This document shows positions 15,547-27,959 of a DNA stretch of 64,000 bases, in pieces. Location of the stretch: positions 173,134,437 through 173,198,436 of the forward strand of contig NC_135715.1 in assembly GCF_964656455.1 (NCBI RefSeq), written 5' to 3'. The stretch comes from Halichoerus grypus. Its lineage: Eukaryota; Chordata; Mammalia; Carnivora; Phocidae. Position numbers and translations under genes: made by a program. The notes below the pieces were generated by a model. It saw only the letters and a program-made list of their open reading frames with translations. It did no database searches and had not been told where the DNA came from. Each line of letters starts with the position of its first letter. The first letter of the stretch is position 1.

Positions 15547-16107
15547 AGAAATAGAACTTAATTACAGATGTTGATAAGTCTTGTACAGGAAACAGGCTGT
15601 TGTGATATTCATGAAAGGCAGGGCAGGGAGCCTATTTTAGGTTTGGTGTCAGGAAAGCTTTGGAGGAGCTGACAAATGAACAGAGCCTTGGGAAATACCA
15701 AGGTGATGGCCATGTGACAGAGCGAGATTGGAGTGGAGACCAGGCAAGGCAGACAGTATTTAAGGCCTCAAGTGGGAAAACATTTAGTGCTCCTGAGGAA
15801 TGTGTAGGCAGCCAGTGTGATTGTAGCATAGGAGGTATATATGAAGGAGGTGGTATATTGTATAGCATGGCAGGATGGAGAGGGGCCACGTCAGGTAGGT
15901 CCTTGGGCCACATGAAAAAGTTTGGATTTTGTTTTATACCAATGAGAAGTCACTGGAGGTTTTAAGCAGAAAACGGCATGAGTTTATTTATGTTTTCAAA
16001 AGATCTTTCTTACTGCTGAGTGGAGAATTGATTGGAAGACAGCAGGAGTAGAAGCCAGAAGACAAGGAGCATTTTTTTAGAACCACACATAAGAAAGGAT
16101 GACCTTG

Positions 16108-16200
16108 GGGTGTCTGGGTGGCTCAGCTGGTTAAGCGTCCACTCTTGGTTTCGGCTCAGGTCATGGTCTCAGGGCCAATAAAATCTTTAAAAAAGAGAGA
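16108..16200 (+). mobile_element. Can-SINE with internal deletion
   Basis: Head through GTCATGGTCTCAGGG then directly CAATAAAATCTTTAAA: about 100 bp of the middle is missing. A GAAA microsatellite grew from the tail. Confidence 0.9.
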
Positions 16201-16257
16201 GAGAGATAAAGAAGAAAGGGAAAGAAAGAAAGAAAGAAAAGAAAGAAAGAAAGAAAG
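16201..16257 (+). repeat. GAAA microsatellite
   Basis: GAGA then AGAAAGAAAG runs directly after the shortened SINE tail. Confidence 0.95.
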
Positions 16258-16404
16258 GCCTCTTAGATAAGAATGGTAGCAATAGAGGTGGGAAAAAGGG
16301 GTGGATGAATTTTAAGAATTATCTGGAGAATTTCCTTCAAGAGTGGCTTAAAACCAGTTATTTTATGCATAAGAGTCTAAGCATGTTCTTTAGAACCTAT
16401 TTTT

Positions 16405-16612
16405 CGGGGCGCCTGGGTGGGCTCAGTCGTTAAGCGTCTGCCTTCGGCTCAGGTCATGGTCCCAGGGTCCTGGGATCGAGCCCCGCATCGGGGTCCCTGC
16501 TCCGCAGGAAGCCTGCTTCTCCCTCTCCCACTCCCCCTGCTTGTGTTCCCTCTCTCGCTGTGTCTCTCTCTGTCAAATAAATAAATAAAATCTTTAAAAA
16601 AAAAAAAAATAA
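16405..16612 (+). mobile_element. Can-SINE, near consensus
   Basis: GGCGCCTGGGTGGGCTCAGT head (one extra G) and full CT body; target duplication AACCTATTTTTC on both sides. Confidence 0.95.
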
Positions 16613-16964
16613 ATAAAACCTATTTTTCCCCCTAGGATGACCAAGAACTTGGAGTTAGTGATTAATTGCAGTTAGTGTGCTGCTGTATCACGTTTGTTAA
16701 TAATTTTCAGAGGGCAGCAGAAGTGGGGGGTGGGCGAGGCCTAACTTCCAGAGGGAAGAGCGAAGTCCTCTCTCTTCTCTTAACTCTACTGATTAAAGCC
16801 TTGGAAACGGGGGAAATTTGTTTTACTCTCTCTTTTATGGAATCTAAAAGGAAGGAGAAATGTTCAGAACCTGCTTCTCAGATCAGATATTAACAGCATA
16901 ATAAAGTGCACGAAAATGGGGAAGATAATTAAGCCTTCCTTTCTTAACAGTTATATCCTATTTC

Positions 16965-17161
16965 CTTTTTTTTTTTTTAAGATTTTATTTATTTGAGAGA
17001 GAGAGTGCGCACGAGCCGGGGGAGGGGCAGAGGGAGAGGAACAAGCAGACTCCACGCTGAGCCAGGAGCCCAACAGCAACTCTATCTCACGACCCTGAGA
17101 TCACAACCTGAGCTGAAATCAAGAGTCAGATGCTCAAGCGACTGAGCCACCTAGGTGCCCC
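16965..17161 (-). mobile_element. Can-SINE
   Basis: Minus copy; target duplication TATATCCTATTTC on both sides. Confidence 0.94.
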
Positions 17162-17657
17162 CATTTATATCCTATTTCTGATTAGGCACTCTCCCTGCCC
17201 CTCTGTCCTATCAGGTCAACAAGGACATATTGAGTGTCTGCTACATGTCTAGCCATAGGGTCTTTCCATTGGAGGTGAAGAAGAATAAGACAGGTCCTGA
17301 TTTCTAAAATTGTATAATCTCCCTGGGAAGATGAATGAAAAATAATGAAGCCATTCATACTCAATACCAGATGATGTGAAATGCTGCATAATTAAGCACT
17401 GAGAGAGCGTAGTACAGATGACAAATGCTACTGAAATACAGAGTAGAAGAAGGCAAAAGAAAGGGATTGGAAAGTAATATTTATGAAGTATCAATCCATC
17501 ATAGGCATTTTATACTTGAACACTCATTCCATTCTCCCCACTCTTCTGCAGCAATAGGACTGGGGTGGGGACAGACGGGTGGGCCGGAGTAGTCACAGAA
17601 GGGGACACGAATGAGTGAGTCTGTCTTGGGCCAGGCTTGAAACAGGTGGAGAAGAGT

Positions 17658-17740
17658 GAAGATGGTGATGGAACCAACGTAACTAGTCAACACATATACT
17701 TATGTTGGTTCCATCACCATCTTCATATGTGTTGACTAGT
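17658..17740. repeat. Compound inverted duplication (A-B-A'-B')
   Basis: Segment A (17658-17678, 21 bp) is exactly inverted at 17704-17724, and segment B (17682-17697, 16 bp, ACTAGTCAACACATAT) is exactly inverted at 17725-17740, directly abutting A'. Confidence 0.97.
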
Positions 17741-18174
17741 CATGTTCTGGGGAAGGGGAAAACTTGCTCCTGAACCCTAGCAGGAGCATGAATGGGGAGA
17801 GCCTCAACTCCAGACAGACCCTTTTAGATAGAGTTTAGTCAGTCATGGCAAGATAGTGATGATTACTGGACAACATAACAGTGATGTTTTATTTTGTTAA
17901 TCACCATTTAACATGGTTGAGGAAGAATTCTGAAATGGAAGGTGAGAAGCCAGCTTGGAGGAAGTAGTATGAGAGGCATATGGGGGTAGTAGAAATTCAA
18001 GTGAAGACATTTAATGAAGAGATTTCATGGGAATGAGTGGCAGGACTTAGAAATTGATTACTATTAGGAACATAGGAATATATCCCTAACATGGGAAATG
18101 GATTCATTGAAGACAACTCTAAGGGTTTAAGTATAGAATCTTGGGTAAATGCTGACACACAGCGTGGCACCATG

Positions 18175-18385
18175 AATAGAACATGGGCTTTGAAATGAGC
18201 AAACCTGGGTGTAAGTCCCAGCCCCACTGCTACGTAACCTTGAGCAAAATGCTCCTCTAGATGGTAATAATAATAGTACCTACTACATGGGTTTGCTGAG
18301 ACAATTAAACAATATGATTACTGTAAAGCACTTAGAACAGCACCTGACACATAGTAACCATCCAATAAGTTTTAGTTGTTACTAA
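18175..18385 (+). mobile_element. MIR SINE
   Basis: GGGCTTTGAAATGAGCAAAC, CTGGGTGTAAGTCCCAGC, TTGAGCAAAATGCTCC and a 3' end with CACATAGTAACCATCCAATA. Confidence 0.9.
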
Positions 18386-18426
18386 TTTTAAGTCCAAATG
18401 TCCTCATTTGTAAGATACTGTTTGTT

Positions 18427-18615
18427 TCTTTTTACAATTTTATTTATTTGACAGAGAGAGACAACGAGAGAGGGAACACAAACAGGAGGAGTGGGAGAGG
18501 GAGAAGCAGGCTTCCCGCCGAGCAGGGAGCCTGATGCGGGGCTCGATCCCAAGACCCTGGGATCATGATCTGAGCCAAAGGCAGATGTTTAATGACTGAG
18601 CCACCCAGGTGCCCC
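18427..18615 (-). mobile_element. Can-SINE
   Basis: Minus copy; flanks GATACTGTTTGTTTCTT / GATACTATTTGTTTCTT. Confidence 0.95.
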
Positions 18616-19544
18616 GATACTATTTGTTTCTTAAGATTGCTGTGCCTAGGACGACTGTACAGTATTTGGCACCTAGTATTGTCCAAAAAAGTATTAGAAT
18701 GTAATGAAATGGGAAAACCATGTATAAGCAATTAACACAGAGACTAACAAATGATATAGTCAGCAAATGTTATCTTTTATGAGAATAGGCACAAAATAAA
18801 TGTTATAGGGTTTCCTTCTCCATCCCTTTCTCCTTTCCCTTCCCCCTTTCCCTGTCCTCTTGGTAACACTAAGAGGTTAAGTCAGCTAGAAATAAAGATG
18901 ATGAGTTTGGTTTGAACATGCATAGCCAGAAATGATGAGATATTTAGGTGGAGAATATCCACTAGGCTGCTGGAAATCCGTCTGGATGGTACATTAATTC
19001 TTGACATCTGTATTTGGGCGTTCTTGGCATAGAGGTGTCCTGCAGAGGTAGGCAGGAACGCTGCATATTTCAAAAGGAGGAAGAGAATGTACTATTGAGA
19101 ATAGAGGGCAATCAGTTGAGAATTGAGTCTCAAAAGTGCTGGCTATTATGGGTGGAGGGGACAGACAAGGGAATAAAGGAGGCAAAAGGAGGATTTGAGA
19201 GGTAGCAAGAGAATGAAGGTAGAAAGTCAAAGGAGGTAAGGGAAGGTTCAAGAAAGACCTGGAAATAAGCAGAATTAGGGCTCTGGTATGAATAAGGAGA
19301 ATAAGAATGGTAAAATCGTCACTGTGGTCACACTGGTGACTTTCAAGGCTGTATTATTCCACACAGAAAAGAGTGGCTCTGTCACCAAAGGAAAGAGGAA
19401 TGAGGTTGAAACAGCAAAAACCAAAACCAAACAAACAAACAATAACAAAACCAAGCCCACAGCCAAAAAAAAACCCACACAAAACAAAAACCCATCAGCT
19501 GTCTACTGCAGCCACCGCTAATCTTGGAGGGAAAATTCTGGGCT

Positions 19545-19690
19545 TTTGAAGTTATGCAATTTAGGCTTAAATCCAGGTTCTGTCACTTCTTTATTTAACA
19601 GTGGGCTTGTTGAGATGTGCAAATGAGGTAACGTATAAAAAATTTAGCTTACAGCCTGGCACATAAGACTTGATAAATGCTCATTTCCTG
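19545..19690 (+). mobile_element. MIR SINE
   Basis: TTAAATCCAGGTTCTGTCAC and CAGCCTGGCACATAAGACTT, standard MIR features. Confidence 0.8.
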
Positions 19691-20044
19691 GCCTATTCCT
19701 TATCTTTCCACGTGACTTACCAGTGTGCATGTGGGGTGTGTTTGTGTGTGTGTGTTAGAAAGGGGTTTGGGAGAAGGGAGAAAAAGATGGTTAAGGGAAC
19801 AGGACATTGAGAGGATGAACTGATAATGACTGGATGTATACTATTTTATAGAGAAGCTTAGTTATGAAACAAAGAGAGAAACAGGACATCGGATAGAATA
19901 AGTGGCAAGTAAAGCTAGTTTTCCACCTAGGGTCTTCTGGGTTTATTTGCAGGCAAAAAGGAATCAGCAAAGGGGAGAAGTTGGAGCTATTAGAAAGGGA
20001 GGAAATCAAGGATGAGGAAGATAAAGGATTAAGAGTACAGTTAA

Positions 20045-20163
20045 GGGGCACCTGGCTGGCTCAGTCAGAAGAGCACATGACTCTTGATCTTGGGGTTGTG
20101 AGTTTGGGCCCCACGTTGGGTGTAGACATTACTCAAAAAATAAATAAATAACCTTAAAAAAAG
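20045..20163 (+). mobile_element. Can-SINE, short older subfamily
   Basis: GTGTAGACATTACTCAAAAA type next to the MaLR LTR; flanks AAGAGTACAGTT / AAGAAGTACAGTT. Confidence 0.92.
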
Positions 20164-20169
20164 AAGTAC

Positions 20170-20690
20170 AGTTGAAGTGGTCAAGGAAAATATCTGCTCC
20201 CAGATCGCTCACTCTGAGGGAAACCAGACACTGTTGTGAGGATACTCAAACAGCCCACAGAGAGGCCTGCAGAGGGAGGAACTGAGTCAGCACCATGCAA
20301 ATGTGCCATCTTGGAAGCAGATCCTCTGATCCCATCCAAGCCTTCAGATGAGTGCTGCCCTGCCATCTTCAGGGACCTTGAGACAGAACATCCAACTAAG
20401 GCACTCTCACATTTTCTGACCCAGAAAAATTATTCACAGGAGAGCCACAAAGTTTTTAAGAGAATTATATTGACAGAATACCTAAAGAGTTCAGAGACTG
20501 TCCAAAAGAAAAAAGGCCTTTGGACCCCCAAATGCTGTAGGTGGGAAGCAGACTAAGAAGACTACTGCCCACCCAGCTGAGACACTCCCAGATTACTGAC
20601 ACAGAACTGTGTAGGATAATTCTTGGTTATTTTTTTAGACCTCTAAATTTGGGGTAATTTGTTACAGGACAATAGATAACTACTACACCT
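20170..20690 (+). mobile_element. MaLR LTR (MLT1 type)
   Basis: GCCATCTTGGAAGCAGATCC, CAAGCCTTCAGATGA and the 3' end GGGGTAATTTGTTACAG...AATAGATAACTACTAC are MLT1 hallmarks. The segment around TGACCCAGAAA occurs twice, about 170 bp apart. Confidence 0.8.
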
Positions 20691-21084
20691 TGTCCTGAGA
20701 CACAGCTGATCTTATTTCAGCCTCATGGCAAATAGAATAAAAAAGTTCCCACAAATTTAGGAAAAGACTGTTCTAAAGCCATAACAAGTAGTCACCAGAA
20801 GCAGTTTTAAACCTGTTTGATCAACAACTGTCTGTGTGAATATGCTTTTGAATGCCCACTCATCAGTGGAAGCCCCTGGCTTCTGACAGGCAAATTTACT
20901 GACCTGATTGACTTTTAGAAATGAGAAATGGACTCTAATGGGCTGGTTTCCAAAACATCTCCATTGAGGGAAGTTGTTGATCAATTGAACAGGTTCAAAA
21001 CTGGTTCTGATGGCTATCTTTTACCATAGCTACTGAACAAACCAACTTTAAGTTTGTCGGGCCATTTTGTACTCTCAAATCGTG

Positions 21085-21170
21085 GGGGTTTTATTGTTGT
21101 TGTTGTTTGGTTTTTGTTTTGTAAGTAAGCTCTACACCCAAATTGGGGCTCTGAGCCACCCAGGAGCCCC
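21085..21170 (-). mobile_element. Can-SINE, short subfamily, deleted middle
   Basis: Only AAGTAAGCTCTACACCCAA and the head GAGCCACCCAGGAGCCCC remain; flanks CTCAAATC(G/A)TG. Confidence 0.85.
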
Positions 21171-21878
21171 TCAAATCATGTTTTGAGGTGAATCAGGGAC
21201 AGTTACCTATTTTGTAAGTAGACACTGGCTGTGTACCTGTCTAAAAATAGCTGTGCCCAGAAGCAGGGAATAGACCCCTATGGTGAATTACCAGGAGCTC
21301 ACCAACTCTTTATACTTAATACTTCCTCTAAAGGATTTTAATGGGGTTTCCAAGGGTCATCTCCATCCTTGCTTACAGATAGAATCGTTCCTCCCACCAC
21401 CCCATCAGCTGACAATATAGTCATGTTTGTCTTTACATCCCCAAGAGACGCCAGTGCTTCTCTTGACTCCTATTTTCTGTGTTCTGTCCTAGGGCTCCAG
21501 AAACTCTTCCTATTATCTAACATCGGTCTGTCCCATTGTGGCCACCCAAAACTGAAGAGTTAGAACACCACAGATTATTCTGTTTGCAAAAGCCCATTAA
21601 CAGTGATTATTACTCCATGCATGCATGATGAACCATAGATAAGTCCAAAGAGACAAAGGGAAGATCAGCTTTTATTAAGTTTTGGGAAGAAATTGGAGAA
21701 GGTTGTTTTGAACAAAAGTTCATTGTAGAACAAAGAGTTCGAGGCTGTGGCTGGTTCACATTGGCTGCAAGCAGTGGTTAGTGCATTGTTGCTGGGGCAG
21801 GGAAGACTCATCCTTTCTTTTCATAAAAGCAGGCGATGAAACTCCTATGTGAAAAATGGCCTTAAGATAATTTTCAAG

Positions 21879-21992
21879 AGGGGTACCTGGCTGGCTCAAT
21901 TGGTAGAGCATGAGACTCTTGATGTTGGGGTTGTGAGTTCAGGCCCTGATGGATGTAGAGATTACTTAAATAAATAAAACTTAAAAAAAAAG
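21879..21992 (+). mobile_element. Can-SINE, short older subfamily
   Basis: GTACCTGGCTGGCTCAATTG head, GATGTAGAGATTACTT and A-rich tail. Confidence 0.92.
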
Positions 21993-24014
21993 GTAATTGT
22001 CAAGATAATTCTTAACTTTCTCTTTCTGCTAGTTGTGCAGGCTGCAAGGAGTGGTAGATGCCTGAGAGCTCCCCTGCCAGGGTTTCCTGACTCTATTTTA
22101 AATGAAATCTCTTTGGTTTATTTTCACACTCTCAAGCTCGGGTGTTTGTAACCTTAGAGTAGATATAAAGTGGTACATTCAGAGGTCACCTGCATCATAG
22201 AATTATCTTGGTATGAGTTACCAAGTATCATTTTTACTAGAGGATTTGCACCAGGGAAAACATTTTTATATTAAATACAGACTTTGAGAAAGTATAATTC
22301 AAGATTCACATACGTTTTTAACAACAAACCTCAAACCTTAGGGAGAGCCACACACAGCCTGTCCTTCCAGTCCTTTCTGCCCGGATGGCTACTCTTCTGC
22401 CCTGCGGCTACTTTGGTAGGAGAGTACTGTTTGAGCTTATAGACACCCTTAAGGCAAACTTAAACACTCATTAAGGCAAACTCAGTATTCTAATGGTTGA
22501 GTTCCATATTCTGGCTTCTCTTCAGATCCCTCAAATCTTTCTAATCGTTGAGTTCCTTGTATCCTGAATCAGTTTATCTTGGGAAGCCTTTATGCTCTGG
22601 ATCTTTCTGTTCTTAGACACATCACCTAAAGGCTCTTAGAGTCCAGCAAGTTCCATACATAAGATTGTGAAGATAATGATGCTCCTTCTGTTCAAACAGC
22701 CTCCCCTCCCCAAGCAAAGTCAGGCTGTGAGGACTTCCTATAGCCTTCCAGTTCTACCTGTGGACATACTCACTTCTGTCAGTCAACACCTTCTTTATTC
22801 CAGTCTGTGTGCCCAGGACACAAAGGTGATTGAGACTAAGTACCTGCAATCCAGTGGAGAGGCATATAAGAAAATTAACAACTACAGAAGACAAAGAAGA
22901 ACTTGGGCAAAGGGTAGTGGAGCAGAGCTACTTGCTGAGAAGGTAGCCCAGCCTTTGGGGTGAAAAGTCATTCCGTTGGTCTTAAGTTGCATCCAAATTT
23001 TAGAAACACTGAGATGAGGGGGAAAAATGTGTTTTGGCATTTGAAGAAATATGATAGAGTCGGCCCTGTCACATGATAATATCAAAGATGCATAATTTTA
23101 AGACATGAGATTTGCTTCAAATTGAGTGGCATTTAGAGCCTTGTTAGATTTTTTGTTTTTTTTATTTTTGCCCCCTTGCTTGGGCCAGCCCACTGGACAT
23201 TAGGACCATTTAAGACAAATGAGAGGAGAAGCCTCACTATTGGGGATACGGAGAAATCAAAGAGTATGCATGTGGGATTGAAAGAAAGGAAATACTCAGA
23301 GACCACTGAAAGACAATGAGGAATTGGAAATTGAGAATAAAAGTAACAGAAAGCTGGCAACCTGGAGTCACTGGAGAGTGGCCAGTCTCCAGGATCCTGG
23401 GGTGGCAGGGTTGTGAGTAGAATCTAGCGATGCGCAATTGTAAATACAGTTATTTGTGAATGGGGAATGTATTAGGTAAATAGTTCAGAAATTTTTCATA
23501 TTAATAGAAGCTGTCACTGCAGTCATTACAGAAAGATATTTTTCCAGTATTGTTTCCAATAATAATGGATAATAACAGGGCCACTTGCCTCCTCTACCAA
23601 GTTTAAAACTGGGTTTGTTAAAAGTGCATGAGAGTATTCTGGCTAATAAATGAAGAAGAAATGAGAGAATTGGAATATCACCATTTTGCAACTCCTAATG
23701 AATTAATGAATCTAGCCAGTGATTATCAATGGCTACTAATTTCACAAAAAAATGGCCCAGTTGCCATTAGGTGTCTTCAGATGGAAGTACAGAACACCCT
23801 CTATAACATTGTCTGGCCAAAACAACCAACCCAAAACATTCCAACATGAATCCAATCAAGCCTATTTAGCTACCAATTTACAGGAAATACATGGTTCCGA
23901 GGAACACCCTATGGGAATGCAGTCAGTAAAATCTAGGCTGTGTGAATCTGCAAGGTAAATAACCAACTTTGTTTAACAAAGAAACTGGAAGGAAAATATT
24001 TGGAGGGAGAGCAT

Positions 24015-24170
24015 ATAGACCTGTCCAATAGAGTAGTCAGTAGCCACATGTGGCTATTTTAAAATTGGTTAGAATTCAATTTTTTTCAAAAAAGCATTTC
24101 CTCAGTTGTACTAGCATTATGTGAGGTACAATGCAGAAATTCTATTGGACAACACTACCATACACAAACA
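24015..24170. mobile_element. MER5-like DNA transposon fragment (hAT)
   Basis: TCAGTAGCCACATGTGGCTA near one end and TTCTATTGGACAACAC near the other, the terminal signature of MER5A. Confidence 0.8.
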
Positions 24171-24633
24171 GGCATAGGTAGGATCTGTGTGCATTGCATA
24201 GATCTTATTGAGATCCTAATTCCAGAAAATAGACTTTAAACTGTTAAACAAACAGGGAAATTTGAACTGACCAGATATTTGATGATATTAAAGAATTGTT
24301 TTAAAAACAATGAGGTGTGATGATGATACTCTGGTTATCTCTCTTTTTTTTTTTTAAGACTACTTATATGGAAGAGGTACGTACTGAAATAGATGAAATG
24401 GTGTCTAAGATTTGCCTTTAAATAAATTGGCTATGAATATTTTGATTATTGTTGAAACTGGGTAATAGGGACAATGAGGGGTCCTTAAAATTGTTCTCTG
24501 TCTTTTGTACAGGTTTGCCTCTTTCCATAATAAAAAGGTTCTCCATTTAGTATGTTTGAAACTGTCCATAATAACATACTTTTGAGTTTTTGTTTTTGTT
24601 TGTTGTTGTTGTTGTTTTAAAAAGCATATGAGC

Positions 24634-24752
24634 AGGGTACCTGGCAGGCTCTGCTGGTGGAGCATTAGACTCTTGATCTCAGGGTTGTGAGTTTGAGTCC
24701 CATTTGGATGTAGAGATTACTTAAAAATAAAATCTTTTAAAAAATAAAAATA
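24634..24752 (+). mobile_element. Can-SINE, short older subfamily
   Basis: GTACCTGGCAGGCTCTGCTG head; flanks AAAGCATATGAGCA / AAAGTATCCGAGCA. Confidence 0.92.
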
Positions 24753-25532
24753 GAAAGTATCCGAGCAACTAGCTGCCTAAATATGACTAGCTGGGTATTT
24801 GCTAATTTTCCTCTCCTCAGTAGCAGCACTGAAAGCATTTCTCTCCTCTTAATGGTTCAATGCACCCAAAACACAGGCCAATCATGTCTTTAAAAGATGC
24901 TATGTAGACTCTCCTCTCTCCCCACCTCTTTTCACTTGGAGAACACAAAGAGGAGAGAGAATCTTAAGAGTGGAAAAGTGTGCATCCTCTCCACTGGTCT
25001 CCCCACATGTGATAGGACAGATCCCGGGAATTTTCTGGGATCTTGGGCTAACAAGAAGCCAGGAGACGTGTTATTCATAGAATACCATGATAGACATGAT
25101 TGGTGACATTGTGCCATCTTTGGGGAGCTTACTGAAAGTTTCATTCATCCTTCTGAGTATGGTTGTAATGCAGGACTTGACAGCCAGATGCCTGGAGTAC
25201 TGGCCCTAGCCATCCAAATTGTCATGTTTCATGGGAGTGAGAATAGTTCTTAAGTCCCATTTATCTATAAAGCTTCCTCACGCAACTTCCTCATACTCAA
25301 TATCTCCCAGCTAAACTGGTGGGTTTTGCATAATATTATAAGTTTGCATAAATGACAAAAATATTATTGCAACACAAATAAAATTTTATTCACAACAATC
25401 CAACCTTGTCAGAGTATTTCCACAGCACTCCCAAAATACAGTATTATGAGAAGTAAAGGGAGGAGAAGCCTTTGGCCAAGTTGAGAATCATTTCCCAGAC
25501 CCCTTTCCATCTCATCCTATTTCCTTTCTTTC

Positions 25533-25727
25533 TTTCTTTTTTTTAAAAAATATTTTATTGGTTTATTTGAGAGAGACAGAGATAGTGAGAGAGAGCACGA
25601 GCCGGAAGGAGAGGGAGAAGCGGGCTCCCTGCTGAGCAAGGAGCCCGATGTGGGGCTCGATCCCAGGATCCTGGGATCATGACCTGAGCTGAAGGCAGCC
25701 GCTTAACTGACTGAGCCACCCAGGTGT
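25533..25727 (-). mobile_element. Can-SINE just upstream of TMEM169 coding exon 1
   Basis: Minus copy ending about 170 bp before the start codon; flanks CCTATTTCCTTTC / CCTGTTTCCTTTC. Confidence 0.94.
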
Positions 25728-25899
25728 CCTCCTGTTTCCTTTCCGTTGATGGCTTTGCTTTCCTATCTTTCCTGTGGAACTCAGTGATGGAACATCTTTG
25801 CATAGTCCCATCCAGGAAGAAGCTCTGTGATGTGTGGATGGTGAGTTTGCCGAAGCAAGTCAGACTCTTCACAAGGAATAACTAGACGTGAGGAGCAGG

Positions 25900-26173
25900 A
25901 TGGAAGAGCTCTCACCAGTAGAAAGCGAGGGCCAACTCCCAAGCCCCCACCACCAGGGCTCTCTGAGGAAGGCTGTGGCTGCTGCCTTGGCCCTGGATGG
26001 GGAATCCACAATGGGTCGCAGGAAAAAGAAGAGGAAAGAGTCCCGCCCCGAATCTATCATCATATACCGGTCAGAAAATGAGAAACTGGATGAGGAGCCC
26101 GGGGAATCTGAAGGTGGAGACCGGCCTAAAGAAGAGGAGGGGGATGATTTTCTAGACTATCCTGCAGATGATG
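25900..26173 (+). CDS. TMEM169: TMEM169 coding exon 1 (N-terminal domain)
   Basis: The ATG at 25900-25902 (A at -3, G at +4) starts MEELSPVESEG, matching the human MEE start. Four upstream codons are open but begin with GTG, so they are not used. Encoded features: KAVAAALALDGE at residues 24-35, a basic cluster RRKKKRK at 40-46, SIIIYRSENE, then an acidic run DEEPGESEGGD and KEEEGDDFLDYP. This half has no hydrophobic segment and is likely cytosolic and disordered. The exon ends after the first base of codon 92 at a consensus donor GTAAGT. Confidence 0.95.
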
Positions 26174-27336
26174 GTAAGTTTCTGGGGCCACTTACTTAAA
26201 GCCACAGGAAGGAATGAGGATTCTCCAGAAGACAGACAGGGATTTGCTCACTGACCTACTTCGTCTTGTTGATAACATTTCTTTTTGCAGTGTTACAGTC
26301 TTATTCAACAAATGGGCAGTATTTATGAAGCATTGACTGTGTTCTCTTCACAGTGATGTGGAAGAGATCTCTGTTCTTTCTGAACTCCTAGTGTAATAGA
26401 AGAGACTGATTTATACACAGAAATTAGTAATACAAGCAGACTATGCTTATTATTTAGTTATTTTTAAGACTATGCTAATTATTTAATACACATAAGATAG
26501 AGAAGCTAATAGTTGACTTTTATAATAATCAGGAACATGCAAATTAACAACAGCAGTGAGTTATAATATTCCTTTACATGTTGGTTGGCCAAAAATTGGG
26601 TAAATTATGACAACGTCAATGTGAGAAAATAGATGTACTGTCAATATACCTCAAGTGGAAATGGAATCTGTTTTACCCGCTTTGTAGGGACATTTATCAA
26701 TATTTATTAAATTCAAACTGCATATCTTATGTTCTAGAAATTCTCAGTATCTACCCCATGGAATTTATGCCAATGGGCATAAGGATGCATGTATAAGAAC
26801 GTCTGTTGCTGCTAACAAAGCCGTTGAGTGTCCAGATTAAGCATCACCATGCAGCAATAGATGGAAAGCAGAGAGACAGGGATGAGCAGGGAAGGGGTGT
26901 GCACTGCGCATCAGTAGGATACACACGCAGCACAATCTTCACACACACTAATGGATACTCATGCACTTATAAACTAGAAATAAGATTATAAAGTGGTGTC
27001 TATGGCAAAGTTCCTCACACCCCTCCATATTACAGAGATCGTGTTGAGATTGAGGTCCAGAAAAGTGGAGAGAGAACTTGAAAAGCAAGTTAACCTGCTT
27101 CGCAATTTTTTCAGAGTCCACATGTGCGGAGTAAGAGTTCCCTGGGGGATTAATAATGTCAGGAATCAGCTTCCTGAGGGAGATCCATCCACTCCATCTC
27201 TGAGTCATGGACTCCGGGACTGTGCCAGGTGCTATAAAAACAGGAACTGTGGTATTCAGCCTCCAGCTCAGGTGATGACACTGTGATAAAATGTCCACTC
27301 TTCTGACCTTAACATCACCTCCTTGATGCCCTGCAG
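26174..27336 (+). other. TMEM169: TMEM169 intron 2 (between coding exons)
   Basis: GTAAGT to CCCTGCAG. Besides an old LINE-1 fragment around 26570-26860 I see nothing that looks functional. Open frames here are chance. Confidence 0.85.
26570..26860 (+). mobile_element. Old LINE-1 fragment in TMEM169 intron 2
   Basis: Pattern TGGCCAAAAATTGGG, TCTACCCCATGGAATTTATG, GCATGTATAAGAACGTCTGT resembles an L1M 3' ORF2 region in plus orientation. Confidence 0.5.
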
Positions 27337-27959
27337 GGATATGGAACTTGCCTTTGGACAGCCGCTATGTCACATTAACTGGGACCATCACACGAGGGAA
27401 GAAAAAGGGCCAGATGGTGGACATCCATGTCACACTGACGGAGAAGGAGCTGCAAGAGTTGACCAAGCCTAAAGGATCATCAAGGGAGATAATCCCTGAA
27501 GACAGAAAGGCCTGCCAAATGGGAGCAGACCGTGGGCCCCATGTGGTCCTCTGGACGCTGGTCTGTCTGCCTGTGGTCTTTATCCTCTCTTTTGTTGTCT
27601 CTTTCTACTATGGCACTATCACCTGGTACAACATCTTCCTTGTGTACAACGAGGAGAGGACCTTCTGGCACAAGATCTCATGTTGCCCCTGCCTCATTCT
27701 CTTCTATCCAGTGCTCATCATGGCCATGGCCTCTTCCCTGGGTCTCTATGCTGCAGTGGTCCAGCTCTCATGGTCCTGGGGAGCATGGTGGCAAGCTGCC
27801 CGGGACATGGAGAAAGGCTTCTGTGGCTGGCTCTGCAGCAAGCTAGGTCTGGAGGACTGTTCTCCCTACAGCATTGTAGAGTTGCTTGAATCTGACAATA
27901 TCTCAGGCAATCTCTCCAACAAGGACCCCACCCAGGAAGTAGAAACTTCCACTGTCTAA
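27337..27959 (+). CDS. TMEM169: TMEM169 coding exon 2 (membrane domain)
   Basis: Follows acceptor CCCTGCAG and encodes residues 92-298: WNLPLDSRYVTLTGTITRGK, then KKGQMVDIHVTLTEKEL. A first hydrophobic segment spans about residues 161-185 (VVLWTLVCLPVVFILSFVV) and a second about 200-227 (CLILFYPVLIMAMASSLGL). Next come tryptophan- and cysteine-rich residues (WSWGAWWQAARDMEKGFCGW) and a tail ending QEVETSTV. The stop TAA is at 27957-27959. A possible ATTAAA polyadenylation signal lies at 28038-28043 but I cannot show it is used. Confidence 0.96.

Larger units (their letters stand above)
25900..27959 (+). other. TMEM169: TMEM169 gene, complete coding region
   Basis: Two coding exons (274 and 623 bp) give 298 residues plus stop, one more than my recollection of the human protein (297). 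TMEM169 is a vertebrate two-span membrane protein whose function I do not know. The sequence shows an acidic, charged N-terminal half and two hydrophobic segments in the C-terminal half. No regulatory element specific to it is visible beyond the shared CpG island. Confidence 0.95.

Noticed and set aside
25888..25899. Four codons before the TMEM169 ATG
   Set aside because: They begin with GTG, not ATG, and human TMEM169 starts at the equivalent of 25900.
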